A stretch of 64,000 nt of DNA from Onchocerca volvulus (GCA_000499405.2 HG738138.1:24726765-24790764), one strand, 5' to 3'. Positions 38,233 to 51,940 are shown, numbered from the stretch's first letter. The notes: generated from the sequence alone by a model not told the origin. Made by a program: numbers and translations.

Positions 38233-41200
38233 TGCGTTAAATGCCTTTTTTAAGTTTCATTGGCATTGCGCATTTTCGCTCATATATATGTGAGTGATAA
38301 AATGCTGTAGTGCATCATTAAGACAGTCTTTTTATAAAGAAAAGAGATAAGTTTATTTACATCGCTGTCATATGACAGCATCATTCCATTTTTCTTCAAA
38401 CATTAATTGCTGCAGAAGAGTTATGTGACAGTTAGTTGGTCTTTCGAAATTTCACTATTATTCAAAACAATTTTTATTGTTAGTTTATCTTTTGACATTA
38501 TAATGCTGCCTTTCAAAAGCATGCAGATTAGTTTATATCCTAATTTTTAATCTGTTGTTCAAATTTATCGTTATTTACTTTAGTTCCTTTTTATACTCTT
38601 TTAGATTGTTGTTCAATTACAAAATGATCACTTTGTAGTATTCAGTTATAGCTTTATTCAAATTTTAATTCGCTTCTATAATTTTATTACTTATTACATC
38701 AATCTTTTCCTTTCTCCTTTATTGCAGAATTTTCTTTCTTATTTCAGTTTGTCTGTATGAACTCAGAATTTTTTTTTTTTTTCTTTTGTTGAAATAGTTT
38801 TTATTTGTTGTTTGTTGAATATTGTTAAATTTTACTTATTTCTTTTCACTTTATCTATTCTATACTTCTTTTTTCTTATTCTGAGATATATATTACGGGC
38901 AGACGAAATGGACACATATCTCTTTGAAAAAAATAACAGACTAAGCAGGGAATAGTCTAATCATATTATTGTTGTTTACTTATTTATGTACTTTTATGCA
39001 TATTTACTTACTAATAAAGTTGTTTTAATTTCTTTATTAATTCAGTAATTTTGAAATCCTGAAATTAATTAGCACATTTTAGGCAAAAGAAAAAGGAAAA
39101 TGAAGAGAAACAATAAAAAGGAAGGAAAATAGCGAAAGGAAGAATAAAAATTTGCTTCACATGAAACTTAGTATAGCAAAGAGCAATAAATATAATGAAA
39201 AGTTATCATGTAACAGCCAAGATATTATCCCATTCCTAGACAAGATTATCAGCTTAATCTATCAAGTCTATCAAATAATGATAAATAGCACAGTACAATA
39301 TTTTTCAATCTCGATCATTATCTCATTGATCTAAGTGAGTTTCTTTTTAATCCAAATTTAGGACAAATTTAGTTTGAAATTATTGAAAAGGTATCAATTG
39401 TGGAAATTGATCCCAATTTATTATCGGGAATATTAGGCTAAATATGAATTTGCAAATCGATATTTTAGACAGACAAATGAGCATTTAGATGAATGAGACA
39501 AATTATAAGGTATTCATTTTATTCAGGTATATACCAATATATAAAACATGCCATTATATGATGAGACTGAACGACCGACATCTACTTGCTTGTCAGACAT
39601 TACATTAATTTTAATAGGCCAAGGTCCTAGGCTCTTGGCTCTCCTCATTCATTTCAACATTATTCAATAATGATGTACATATATATATATACATAGACTG
39701 CTACCATACTTGGCCAATGTAACTTCATCGACTTTAACACCTGGAAGGTTTCTATGTCAACGATCGATTCTTTTTCATTTCTTCCTTCTTTTTTTATTCA
39801 AAAAATTAAATAAATTTATTACGGAAATTTGCTTTATTAATCAGATTTATGGTACTCAAATTGATTTGTTTTTAAAAACTATCATAAAAAATCTAATGGA
39901 TTCATTCTGGTCCTTCGGAGGAATGTTTGATAGGTAGCCTTTTTCGATATCACTTCTATGGCCAATAAATAGGCGATTTTCGTAAATGATCGCAGGAATG
40001 AATGATTAAGCGATTCCATCTAATATGTCAACTCATTAGAAAATAGATTAAAGACAGCTGTTGATAAGAATCATCATTTATTTTAGAATTATCTTTCAAC
40101 GAAAGATTTCTGAAATTTTTTGAACAAAAATTGCAATTGAAACTACCAAACTAGTACCAAAAAAATCTCTCAGAAAAGTTAAAACTTCCAAACTAACACC
40201 AAAATTTCCCCAGAAAAAAACGTATCGAATATTAAAGTAAACATTAGAAATAGATGATAATACGCGGTGATAATAATTTAATGAGATAGATTAAGAGCAT
40301 ATCAATTGTAATTTCAATTTTTAAATAATCAAATTGAGAGAAGAAAGGAAGATGAAGTTAATATAAATTGATAATTGTCCTACATATATCAGTAAGTGGA
40401 AGATGTTATAGGAGAGAAAAAGAAACTTTGATTAAACTAATCGATATTTTCCGTGAATAAGGTCAAAGTGTACGAATTAGCTGAGAAATTCTGAGAATTA
40501 AAATTAAATTGAATTTTAGGAATTTTATTGTCTTTTTAACCGTCAAACTGAGTATATGTTTTGTCATATTCGATTAACGAAAATTTCCTAGACGTAATGG
40601 AAGGTGTAGTGATAGAAAATTGCTCTCATATTTTGTCACTTGTCATCAAAAATTGCGGCAATCAATGAAATTGACTTGGTTATTTTTTGCATCATTTGGC
40701 ATATTACAATTCGTCCGAAACAGTTATCTTTTGACGTAAATAGGACGTTCGAAATACGTAAAAACGTGTCGTCTAAACGTTTATAGTACGTGAAAATGTA
40801 TCATCTCGTATAGTACTGAATTATAATTGCTACTTCTTGTATTTCAACGATAGCGAGATAACAACAATAAGAATTTATAGTGTTGAGACAATAATTTTTC
40901 ACAACGACTCATAATATGCATTTACGATGTGGCAACAAGAGAAGTCGTCTGAGATAGCATTTTCGTGGGATTGGTTGTTTTTTTTTGTAGGTCTGGGAGG
41001 TCTGAGAGATCTTCTAGGATTGATCGGTCCAATTAGTGGAGGTGAGAGAGTCTTTATTGTTCGATGCAGAATAAAAGATGATGAAGAATTGGTACTGATA
41101 TGGTATTTCTAAACTACAATTAATCATCTGTTATGATTGGTAAAATCATTAGTTGTAGAAAAATGCAATCATTGCTTGGATTGCTACAAAAGGATCATTC

Positions 41201-44200
41201 ATGTAAGCGTTAGAGTTAATACGAGGATTTTTTGAAATTAACAAATTTTTTTTAAATTTAAAATTAGCATAATATCATTCATAGTATTGAATTATAATTG
41301 GCGATGTTATTCCAAACAATTCATCCTACATTTTTATTCTAGTTACACCAATAAATTTCTTAATAATGTGGGATTGTGCAATTATCACACTGTATTGATT
41401 TGATATTGCCATGCTTATGATAATCCAAAATATTGAAAGCTATTTCTTGGACATAAAAATAATAGTAAATTTCTTCTGGAAAGGCCTATATCATGAATAA
41501 AATATGTTCTTGGTGATTTGCTGCATTATTTAGAAGTAAAAGCCAAGAAACTAAAAAAGCACAGAAATATAAGCTTATGATGAGGATAAATCTGAGACAC
41601 ACTTCATCCTTAAAATAGTATTCCATAGGTACTGCTAACCATAGTGACAAAAAGAATTCGCTTGATCTAAAAAGCTTTACCGTGAAAATTCGCAAAATAA
41701 TAAATATCATTATGTTTTAATATTCATAACTAATAAATATTAAAATAATTTTTTACTCTTTGCCTTACGAGCATAAATATAAATCCAGCTATACATAGTA
41801 ACAGATTAAACTAGTGTTTTCTTTTTTAATTACTATAGAAGTAGCAGCTTACAGATCAACAATTTATTTTTACTTTATATCTTTTTGATCTTTTGACATA
41901 GTTACTGAAGAATTAGTGTGATAGTAAAAATCAAAAATTTTGATCTCTTTTATTTTTGATATTATCTGTGAGATAAGATTTCAAAGTTCCTAGACTTAAG
42001 TCGGCAGTATAGGACTTTAGATTTAACCTTTTTCTGTACTTTCTGCATTATTTACATCCGATCCAACATTAATTGAAAATGAAGTGTTTATATGAGTCTA
42101 CTCATTTCTTAGTTCAGCGTGTTTTATTATCTAGATGTCTACAATTTTAATCTATTTATCTAATTATATCAATGCAATGTCGTAAATCCCCTTCTCGAAT
42201 CTATATTCTCGTCTTATCCTATTTTATTAAAAATTATTCCCTTTAGCATCACAGAAATTCAGGACAGTTAGTAGCTTCATATGTGTGTTCTTCGTTGAGA
42301 AATACACTTTGTTGTATTGACTGATATATTCGAAGCACCGTGTGAAGCTGCTCTCTGCTCTTGAATGAATTTTGTTAATGTTTGTGTTTTTCGGATTATT
42401 TTCTGTTTCTATTTATCAGCCTACTTGTACGGAAATATTATTTTTTGGATGTCAACATGAAACAAATTTTATTAGTCATAAAATAACAAATGGAATGTTA
42501 TAAAAGATTCATTCGAATGATATATTTGATTTTAGGAAGCACTAAATTTTCGAATTCTTTGAAATGGAATATTTTTAGCGAAACTTCATCATAAGATCTT
42601 TATAGGACAATCAAATACTTCGCTAGATTTTTGGTGAATGTGCGAAAGTGCGGAATGTGCGTGAATGTGCATTAGCCGTCTAACAGATTTTCAATTATAT
42701 ACAAACAATGGCAAATTTTAAGAGAAAAAATTTAAAAAAAAAGAAAGAAAAATTTTTTATTTTTTTAGTTTTAAATTTCAAAAATCTCTATTACCATTTT
42801 TTCTTACAAAATCTTCTCTTTATCATAGTAAAATTAGCTTCTGATCATAATGATAAATATCATAACTGATTTGCTAGACTTCCTAAATTTAAAAAGATAA
42901 GAAATAGCATAGGATGAAATTCACTCAATTAGAGGGGAGTTAGCTTCCATTTAAGGGAAGGATACAGTACATAAAACATATCCGACAATACGAGCAATTG
43001 TTGCATTTCCTTATTTTATTTTTGTTTACATATATTGACATTAGACTACTTAATTGTTTGAGAAGATAAGAAACCATCAAATATATGAAGTATTTTAATA
43101 ATAATTTTATTAGTATCAATCAATATCATAAAGATTGGTATGATTAATGGTCACCATGGTAATATATGGAAAAAATATTTCTGTACTAGGCTTGATGTAA
43201 AAAATCTTCATGATTTTTTGGCCCACTTTATTTCGTCTTTGCCGTGATCAGACGTTGGAAACAGCTAAGAATGTCGCAAAATTCCTAACTTTTTATTGTA
43301 TGTCGCAAATTTTTACAAACTCTATATCTACGTGATCTAATCACCATCCTCAGCTCACCAATCTGTAGCATCCTGAATTCCCACTCACATTCAATACTAT
43401 TCCCGTGAACTCCCAGATCTATAACTTATTCCCGCTATACCGCGTAATATCGCAAAACAGACCGATTGCCGCATATCGATATGATTTATGGGTAATTCGA
43501 CTCGAACCCACGGTTCGGGGATGGTTTGCCACAAACAGCAGAACAATGGTAAGGAAATTTGTACGGTATGTTTGGGTTACCGTATTTCTCTTTCAAATTT
43601 CCAAATATTGGCAAGTCATTGGAGTTTATTAACTGTTAAACGTCTGTTATCACTTTTTATCAGTGATCAATCAGTGAATGTCAATAGAATGCATTTCTTT
43701 TATCAATGAAATATCAAACGAAAGAAATACAGCCATGTTTAGCTTGGAATTATCTCACTGAAGTAAGCCATATATCGTTGCTATAATTCACATATTATTG
43801 ATGTAATAATTAAAAAAGAAAATTTCCTTAATGTATCGAAAATTAACAAACTTAAATCCAAAAGCAATATTATTTAAGGAACGAAGTTCCGATCTTTTTA
43901 TAATAACATACAAAATAGGGTAGTTCATTTGCTGAATGATGATTGAGAAATGTAGTTATAATATGAGCCTATTAATCTCGAGATTAATTTGTATTTTCGA
44001 TTAATCAAATGTAAATTTTTTTACCAAAAAAAAGCCTAGAAAAACGAGAATAATTGCATTTTCGATCATTTTTATTATGATCGGTTGATTTTGAAAGAGG
44101 TTCATGCCAGCAGCTAGAAGTAATAGCTATTATTCCCCAAATGAATGCTACACAATTATCGATATCACCAAATATACCATTGTTTGTATTTCACATCATT

Positions 44201-44578
44201 GGTACAAAAAATCACAGAGGTTTTTCGAGATGGGAAATTGTTCATGAGAGAGTTTTACGCGATGCATCGAGAGCTTTCATAGCGAATATCTCGGAAAGCG
44301 GATAGTATAAATTTCAATTTATGCTTATTAACGTGCAGTTTTCTTAAATATTGAAGTTTTAGTTGTCGAATTGCATTAACTGTTCTTTTCCTTCTTTTTT
44401 GTTTACTATCTTTTGAGATCTTGAACAAATAGAATTTTGGATGCTGAAGTCATCTTTCGGTAGCGTAAGATCTTCATTTCCAAAATGTTTCCTTATAGAT
44501 TTATAATTTTTTGACAACAGAATAAAGTTTTTAGATGAGATGAATAAGTCTTATTATAAGTAATACAAATAATTGAAA
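38233..44578. other. Gene-poor region
   Basis: About 6.3 kb with scattered short open frames (for example 39548-39670, 40927-41112, 43405-43709) that have no splice context, no family resemblance and AT-driven composition. I see no RNA gene or clear repeat in it. The start should hold the EDRF1 3' UTR and the end the promoter of the kinase at 44579. Confidence 0.5.
39013..39018 (+). terminator. Candidate poly(A) signal after EDRF1
   Basis: AATAAA in CTAATAAAGTTG, about 780 bases after the stop. This is a long 3' UTR, so a nearer variant signal could be used. Confidence 0.25.
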
Positions 44579-47500
44579 ATGAAAATCTTTAGGAATCTTT
44601 CGCGTATTTATCCGAAATTAAAGAAACGAACTACAGCGGAACCATTGTTTAAAATAGGTGATATTGTTGCCGATCGGTGGATTATAAATGTATGTCTTGT
44701 TTGCAAAAACTTTAGATAGGTTTTATTTCGACAAATCTCTAAACTTAGCCAAGATTTCTGTTAGAATTTCCGATGTTTTTGATCGAGAAGACTAATCAGT
44801 GGTAAAAAAAGTGGATATTAACATCTGGTTTTATGATATCTTTCGTGATTTGGGGTGGAAAGTCTTAAATACGAGTTTTTTATTAGCCTCTGTTAGCTAA
44901 GTTTTTTTTTGATAATTCAAGCTATTTGATGATTGAATGGAGAATTGCGACTGATGAAAACCAGATCTTCAGTATTGAAGTATTGAAGATAGGCCAGTCT
45001 CGGATGGCAAAAAGAATTCTTCGATGGTGGACTAATTTTAAAATGAAAATAAAATTCAATAAAAGCTATGAAATCCTATATAATTATTAAGTTGCTCATT
45101 TCAGGGGCTAATAGGTCGTGGTGGATATGGGCAGATTTTTTTTGCTGTGGATAATCGAGGTGAAGAATTGAAAGGAGTAGCTATAAAAACAGAATTGAAG
45201 ATGCGAAAAGGCAGAATATCTAAACGAATGATTTTGGAACAAAAAGTTAGCATTTGTCCAACAAATATTTCTAGCCATCTCGATCTATTGAATTTTTCTT
45301 CTGTACGTATTTAAATTAATGATAATGATAATATATTTACTGTTCTTTAGCTATCTTTTTACTAATAATTCGTGGTACTTTTGTTAGGTACTGGTACGAT
45401 TACAAGGACGAACACATGTTCCACTTCTTTGGGGAAGTGGCTCCACAAATAGAGTTAATTATATAATTATGCAGTTATTATCACAAAATGTAAATGATAT
45501 TAGAAAACAAAGTCCATTCAAACGTTTTTCACGCTCAACTATGGCTCGTATTGTCATACAGGTTAATATATATTGATGTTTGTTTGGTATCAAACATGTT
45601 ACGTGCATGAGTAGAAAATGATTCAAGATATACTTCCCTCAGATTTAAATATTTTCGTCTAAGAATAGTCTTTCTACGAAGATTCTTCAAATTAAATATG
45701 TCAGTTAATACCATTTTATTAATTAATAAGTAAATAATAAGGGACAGCGTAACACAAAGGGTAATGAATTGTTTACAAACTTTTACTTGACCATAATAAT
45801 GAGAGACAGCATGACACAAAGAATAATGAATTATTTACAAATATTTATCTGTATAGCTAAGATGCAGGAACTAGTTTGAAATTTCTGGGAATATATTCAG
45901 TAATATTCTAAACTCATCCAGCATCCTATTTTTGCACTACACTAGTGCTGTTCAGGTTAGGAAATATTCGCGACTTTTTATAAAGTCGCCAAATGTATTT
46001 ATTATCTCTTTAAAGTGTAATTTATAATTCGGCCATTATCACTTTATATAATTATTATCAAACTGTTTTAGTTATTACCGAAAATTTGTTATCAATTTTG
46101 TTATATTTAATTATTACCAAAATTGAAACGATATTATGCTGGTTTTATAGTTCAAACAAAAAAGAATAGATCCATAAACAGTTCTTTGATTCATTGCAGG
46201 GAATAGCGGGATTGCGCGATTTACATCAGATCGGTTACATTCATCGAGATGTTAAACCACATAACTTGTGTTTCGGACTTTCTGAAGTCGTAAGTTCAGA
46301 TCATCTATTAAAAAATTCTTGAAAATTTGAAGAGACAAACGGAAAAGTTTAGTGGTAGATACAGTAGAGAGTAGAAAGATCTCCAGATTTCAATAAATTT
46401 AATTTGCAAAGTGTTTAATTCACCCGAAATTCATTTATCATAAAATCATAAATTATAAAGAAATAAATAAGGAAAGATCAGAAACAAATCATTTATATTC
46501 TAATAGCACAAAATGAGATTGGTTAATTAATTTATATCTTTCTCGGGGAATCCATCCTTCCCAAATTCTTCGATTCGTTTTAATGGAACTATTAGCTTGC
46601 TTATAAAAGTTGCTTACAGAGTAAACATCGCTTAGTAATAGTTGATTATGGATTAGCGCGACGCTTCCGTTATCCAAATGGTCGAATACGGCCACTAAGA
46701 AAATATTGTGGATTTCGTGGTACTGCTGCCTACGCATCCTTACGTGCACATGAAGGAAAAGATCTTGGTGAGCGTTTCATTTCATAAAAGAAGATTCGAA
46801 GTTCAATTAACTTTGTATCGACCATCTTTCTTCTCGTTATAGGACCATCAGATGATCTGACAAGTTTATTTTATGCGGCAATTGAAATGGTTCTTGGTGA
46901 GATACCTTGGAAACAAGTGAGGAGGAACGAAGAAGTGAAGGCATTGAAAGAAGCTATTGTATGGTTTAACTGAGAAAAAAAAACCTTCTAGCCGTCTTTT
47001 AGAGGAAGAAAAATTACAGATATTTTTAGTTAACAAAGACAGAAAATTAAAGATATGATGGAAGTGAAAACAACCCCAACAAAAATAAATAATTTTCAGA
47101 AAGCAAAACTGTCTTCGGATTTTCTAAAAATCATGCATGGCAAATTATTAAGTATTTTTTTGTCATTTAACGCAATGTTTATTCGAATCCATAATAATAG
47201 AAATATTGTAAAACAAGCTTTTAGACTCTGGACCATGTTAATGACAATTTCTTACTGTATTGCTGGCAATTCTGGACATTTGTGTAAAAAATTATTGATT
47301 AGCTTTCAGCAAGAAGATGATTTTCAAAATGTAACGAAGAAGGTTGGTGAAGGTCTGCGTGAATTTGGACGTGCTGTATATTCGATGGATGCAGATGACG
47401 AACCAAACTATGCGGCTCTTCAGAATATAATGCTGGTGGATTTTCTAATTTATCAAGAAATATAGGCAGTTGTTCGGATGTTCGGATATTTCCTAGAACC

Positions 47501-47936
47501 ATTACTAGCCTATGTAAACCCGATAAAAATTAATATGAGTTGAAATACAACTCAATTAGTTTGAAGTTGTGATCTGCAAAAATCAGATCAATTTTCGCCA
47601 TCTTCCATTGATTGATCTATGATTTCAAATTTTATTAAGATGTTCGGATCAAAAAGACATATTTTTATTTCTCATAATCATATTTTTTTTTTGATTAAAT
47701 AGCGCACTGCTTTCATTTATTTCGATGATTCTAAGAAAACTTTCATATTAAGAATATATGATTAGAACTTCATGCCTATGTTACAAGACTATTTGAAATA
47801 TACTTATTTAATTAATGATATACTGTAGGATTTTACGAAACATCGATTATTGAGCGATCCGTATGATTGGGATAATGATTTTGAAGAAGTCATCCGTGAA
47901 CATGACATCAATCGAATGATCTCCAAGAATAAATGA
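44579..47936 (+). CDS. CK1/TTBK-like protein kinase (worm-expanded group)
   Basis: Exons 44579-44689, 45105-45245, 45388-45561, 46200-46289, 46620-46767, 46843-46958, 47100-47210 (end uncertain), 47310-47435 and 47829-47936; 374 residues as drawn. Features are GDIVADRWIINGLIGRGGYG (start of the kinase fold, glycine loop), VAIKTE (ATP lysine), YIHRDVKPHNLC (catalytic loop), VDYGLARRF (DYG in place of DFG, common in TTBK-like kinases), FRGTAAYASLRAHEGKDLG (CK1-type activation segment), DDLTSLFYAAIEMVLGEIPW, and a C-lobe ending DPYDWDNDFEE. It should phosphorylate Ser/Thr. This CK1 branch is greatly expanded in nematodes, and many members are male-germline genes; expression here is unknown. Start ATG at 44579 gives MKIFRNLSRI. 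The joint between 47100 and 47310 is doubtful (see findings). Confidence 0.85.
45741..45856. repeat. Imperfect tandem duplication in a kinase intron
   Basis: A segment of about 50-60 bases with GGACAGCGTAACACAAAGGG and TAATGAATTGTTTACAAA recurs from about 45804 as GAGACAGCATGACACAAAGA and TAATGAATTATTTACAAA. Confidence 0.7.
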
Positions 47937-48069
47937 TATATGCAGCGGGAACAACGTTTTGTAAAAGCAGTTTCAATGAGAATGATAAGAAAGATAATGA
48001 TGATTGTTAAAAATATTTTTGCTTATTTTATTTTCTATATTTTTCGGAGTTGGAGAAAGAATCTATATA

Positions 48070-48075
48070 AATAAA
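48070..48075 (+). terminator. Candidate poly(A) signal of the kinase, inside the repeat end
   Basis: AATAAA 134 bases after the kinase TGA. It lies in the left inverted end of the composite element. No other AATAAA was noticed between the stop and the element. Confidence 0.4.
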
Positions 48076-48235
48076 AATGTAAATATTCGTTGTTATTTTT
48101 AACACAAAATTGCAAGTTCTTCAGCGATCGCTTTGAAATTTTGATAGAACGTTGCATTCGAATAGGCGTATAGATATGCTATATATAGATATACTCACTA
48201 TATAGATATATAGATACACTCGCTTTTTCTTTTAC

Positions 48236-48765
48236 CGTCACACCTTGACAGGAGGAGCCTCGAATGTAAATACGTCATGGCAGTTATTGCAAAAGAGCTA
48301 AAGATCAAAAGGCGCGACGTAGTTTCAATGGAACGATAAACATGTTTACCGCTAAAAGGATAAATATGTTTACCGTTGAAAGGATAAAAATGTTTACCGC
48401 CAAAACATAAACATGTTTACCGCCAAAACGTTCTAATTCACAGACAAATAAAGTAAGGACAACCAATCAGGGTCCGACACGATGGAGATCAAATGAGGGG
48501 ATGACTGCCGAAAGGATTTAAAAGACAAATTTAAAGCTGGAGTTCATTTTCAAATTCGAAGTTCTTACACCGACACAGCAGCAGCAACAGTTCGGAGTTG
48601 AAAGCGACGTAGCAGCAGCAATCCGACAATACAGTTTAGCAGTATAAGCGACGAAAGAAAGAATAACCCATTGCTTAATTCGACTGAATATTTTCTGGTA
48701 ATTGTTTGTTACAAAAAATTATTTTTCCACCAATCAATAAAAAATTCTCAATAGGATTCTCACAT
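48236..48765 (-). repeat. Dispersed element, copy 4 (reverse orientation)
   Basis: On the minus strand it reads GAATCC, TTGATTGGTGGAAAAATAA, GGGTTATTCTTTC, TCCATCGTGTCGGACCCTGA, TTTTGGCGGTAAACATG and GAAACTACGTCGCGCC, in the same order as copies 1 and 3. Unlike those, the GGCGGTAAACATGTTTATC unit is present about four times in tandem (48336-48432). Confidence 0.82.
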
Positions 48766-49161
48766 AAGATATAAAAGACATTTCTGAATTCCTTGCTATC
48801 TTAGCCGATTCACAATAGCAAGAAGAAGCAATCCCCAATTACAATCCGAATTACAATTCGATCAGATTTTTTTTCCCAACATTTTCCACTTTGATCAGAT
48901 TGAGTCACAGCAACACATGAAAAACATGCATATAGAAATAAAAATATGCGTATATAAAAATATATAAACTATAAAAACATATAAAAATAAAAGTATACGA
49001 GTATTTAAAAACATGTATATAAAAAAATGCAATGTTGTGTATATAAAAACATGCGCGTATTCGAATACAATGTCGTACCTAAATTTCAAAACAATCGATT
49101 GGAACTTCCGGAGATTTAAGATTTTGAACAAACGAACATTCAAATTTTTATTTATACAGAT

Positions 49162-50830
49162 TAGCTGGATCCAGCCACGTTTTGCCATGGCAACGCGTAC
49201 CAGATCCAGCTAGAAATAATAAATCCATTCTTTATTTAAAATATTAGAATTCAAATAAGTAAACATTAGAAAAATGACTGTCCAACAATAAATGGTGTAG
49301 CCAAAAGTGTAAGCTTTTTTTGCTTCAATTTTTAATCCAATCATTAAATTATGAGATATTTTGTTAATTCTTTTTAGCAATTACAATTTTCCCTATTTTC
49401 AAAAACTAGGAGAAATTCTGTTTGTTTGTTAGAATTTTTTTTTGGAAAATAACCACTTAAATTTCGAAATATTACAATTTTTATTCTTTTCTTTTGTTTT
49501 GTTATGCTATTTTAGTCCTCCTATCTCATTTACATTTTTTCAATAGCATCAGTTGTCATAGTTACATTGTTACTTGGAGTTAATTCACGAGTTGTCTTAC
49601 AAATGACATCATGTAATGTACTCGATAATTTCACGAATAATTATATTTTAATGCACAAAAAAATCATACTAAAATATTGACGATGACATCATGTCGTATG
49701 AAATACGAAAGCACCGTGCGAATGTACTTAAAACTCAATTGCAAGACATTGTATATTCAAAGTAGTGCAATGAGAAAGCATAGAAAAGAGTAATTATAAT
49801 AAGCAAAGAGAAACGAATGTGTAGCGAAAAGTCATCACACGTCTTATGAAGACGTTGTGCAATATTAATGGACTACATTCGTCTGATATATATCTTTGTT
49901 GGAATATGGCGTGGTTATATGAAGATCTAGATGTTTTCCCCACCTTTATTTAATTTTATTCCATTTCTTTTTTTAATTCTTTGATAATATTTTTGTTTTA
50001 TTATTAATTAACTGATAAATAGATTAGAGGAAATTATGTCAAGGGAAGATATCATGTTTAATTTGATTACGGGATTGAATATGACATACATATACTTACT
50101 ATATGAAATAATCGACCTTTGCTCTGTTTTTTTTCTTTTTTTTTTATTTTATTGATTTTGCTATTGTAAGAATTTCATAAAATCAATCCTATGTAGATGT
50201 ATATCTTCAGAGAAAAGCATTCTGATATTCTTAAATCTTTTTTGAATAGTTTCCCTTATTGACGTCATTTGAATAGTCTTTTTTGTTGATTCATATTTTC
50301 CACCACTGCTTTCCAAATTACAAAAAGAATAGCGGATACGGAAATTTATCGAAGATTAGAATAGAAACTAAGTGAACCACGTACAAACTGGCTAAAATAT
50401 GCGAATAATACCTTCATCAGTTTGATAAGATATAGATAGTTTGAAGAACATGAAAAGATTTCGAGTAAAACATTTTGTTGATTATGTCATATCTCACGTA
50501 ACATTGGTTGCATTAAGTGTAATCATGAAATGTAAATATTGCATTTTTGATTCATGTAGCCGAAAAAAAGGATAATATAATGTAAGCTATCAAAATTCAG
50601 TTTTATTTCGTTGTGTTATGGCGTATAAACTCAAAGAATGGGCACTTTATAAATGTAGGAACTAAAGTACAAAAATCATTTACGTAGAATACAATCACTG
50701 TTTTTAATGTATTAAAGTGCATTTAAAACTGGCTTCAATTTAAATTTATGTGTAATTATTGATTTCAGTCGTCTGACAATTTAATTATTTCTTGTATGAA
50801 ACAACTTCTTGTTTTCAGGCATAACAATAA
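49162..50830. other. Intergenic region upstream of the ZC3H14 homologue
   Basis: AT-rich; holds the promoter side of the following gene. Includes a short inverted pair GGATCCAGC / GCTGGATCC-like near 49165-49212. I saw no exon. Confidence 0.5.
50808..50830 (+). promoter_or_regulatory. Candidate spliced-leader trans-splice acceptor
   Basis: CTTGTTTTCAG ends at 50818, only 12 bases before the ATG at 50831, with no coding exon seen upstream. Acceptors this close to the start codon are typical of nematode SL trans-splicing. Confidence 0.5.
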
Positions 50831-51874
50831 ATGACAGGTGGCAGTGCAGAGGTTTCAAAAAAAATTCGAGTAAGTTTTTTTTTATGAAATCATGATGAAA
50901 AGTTTTGTTCAAATACTTCTTCAACCAAAATGCCTCTTTTTAAAAAAAAAAACTTTCGTTTAACTATGAATTTTTTAAATATTTCGATTCTGTTATTACT
51001 GACTGTCATTTGATAAAAAGCTATAAATTCCGAAGTACGAAGTATTGTTTTTTAAATACGTCTTTAACTAAAGAAATTTTCTTGTTTTCGATGAACAGGA
51101 CAATTAATCGATAGAGCAACTAGTATCAAAAATATGATTGTTGTAATTTATTAGTTAAATATTTTGCAGGCTGCTATAAAAGCTAAGCTAGAAGAGCTTG
51201 GTGTGTATGTAGATGAAGAATTACCCGATTATATAATGGTGATGATTGCGAATAAAAAAGAGAAAGCACAAATGAAGGAAGATTTATTACTGTTTTTGGG
51301 CAAAAATTCTGAAAAATTCGTGGATTGGTTAGTTTTGTGTCATTTGTGTTTTTCTAGCTTCAAGGCTTCTTAATTTTGTCTATTTTATGAAATACATATC
51401 TTCTTTATTATTGAAAAAATGTAAGGAATCAGATGGTACAATGATTATGTAGTTCTTATTATTATAGGATTTCGGGATTTAGTCGAAATTAATTATTTTA
51501 AGGCTCTTTGACATTTTTGAACGTTTGCAATCGGCTAGCGTTCCGAATGCTGTCCAGGATTCAAGCGATAGCAAACGCAAGGATAATGAAAGCAGTAGTT
51601 ATCGAAGAGAATTGGAAAATTCCAGTAAACGAGAAAAAGAAAAAGCAATGGAAAAAAAGAAAAAGCAGGAAAGCTCCAATTCAAAAAGTGCATTAAAAGA
51701 ACACGAAAGAAAAGAAAAAGCGAAGCAGCGCGGAATAAAAGAACCTGAGAAGAGGGATAGCGAAAAGCGTACTGGCGTTGCAAAAATTGTGAAATCGAAA
51801 GTAAAATCTTTACATTTTAATATATTCAATATGTATTTTGTGGTTTTATTTTTCTTTATCCCATGATCTCATTT

Positions 51875-51940
<66 letters not shown>

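Larger units (their letters stand above)
48061..49161. mobile_element. 1.1-kb composite element with about 120-base inverted ends
   Basis: The left end at 48061-48180, in reverse complement, matches the right end at 49042-49161. Shared parts are a CGCCTATTCGAATGCAA-like stretch, AAATTTCAAAACAATCG, GAACTTCCGG and ATTTTTATTTATACAGAT. Between them lie the reversed copy 4 of the dispersed element (48236-48765) and an A/T-rich tract at 48915-49040 with repeated ATATAAAAACATG-like units. No transposase frame was found, so it is non-autonomous. The left end begins only 124 bases after the kinase stop codon. Confidence 0.78.

Noticed and set aside
40927..41112. Open frame of 61 codons (GLGGLRDLLGLIGPISGGER)
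   Set aside because: No splice context, no family resemblance, isolated in a gene-poor stretch.
43460..43560. Possible tRNA on the minus strand (GGGTTCGAGTC resembles a T loop)
   Set aside because: No matching acceptor stem, D arm or anticodon arm could be drawn around it.
49013..49213. Open frame of 66 codons over the right end of the composite element
   Set aside because: It follows the A/T tract and inverted end; its reading is explained by the repeat.
51535..51829. Phe/Leu-rich open frames on the minus strand
   Set aside because: Shadows of the Lys/Glu-rich exon 51503-51800 of the ZC3H14 homologue.
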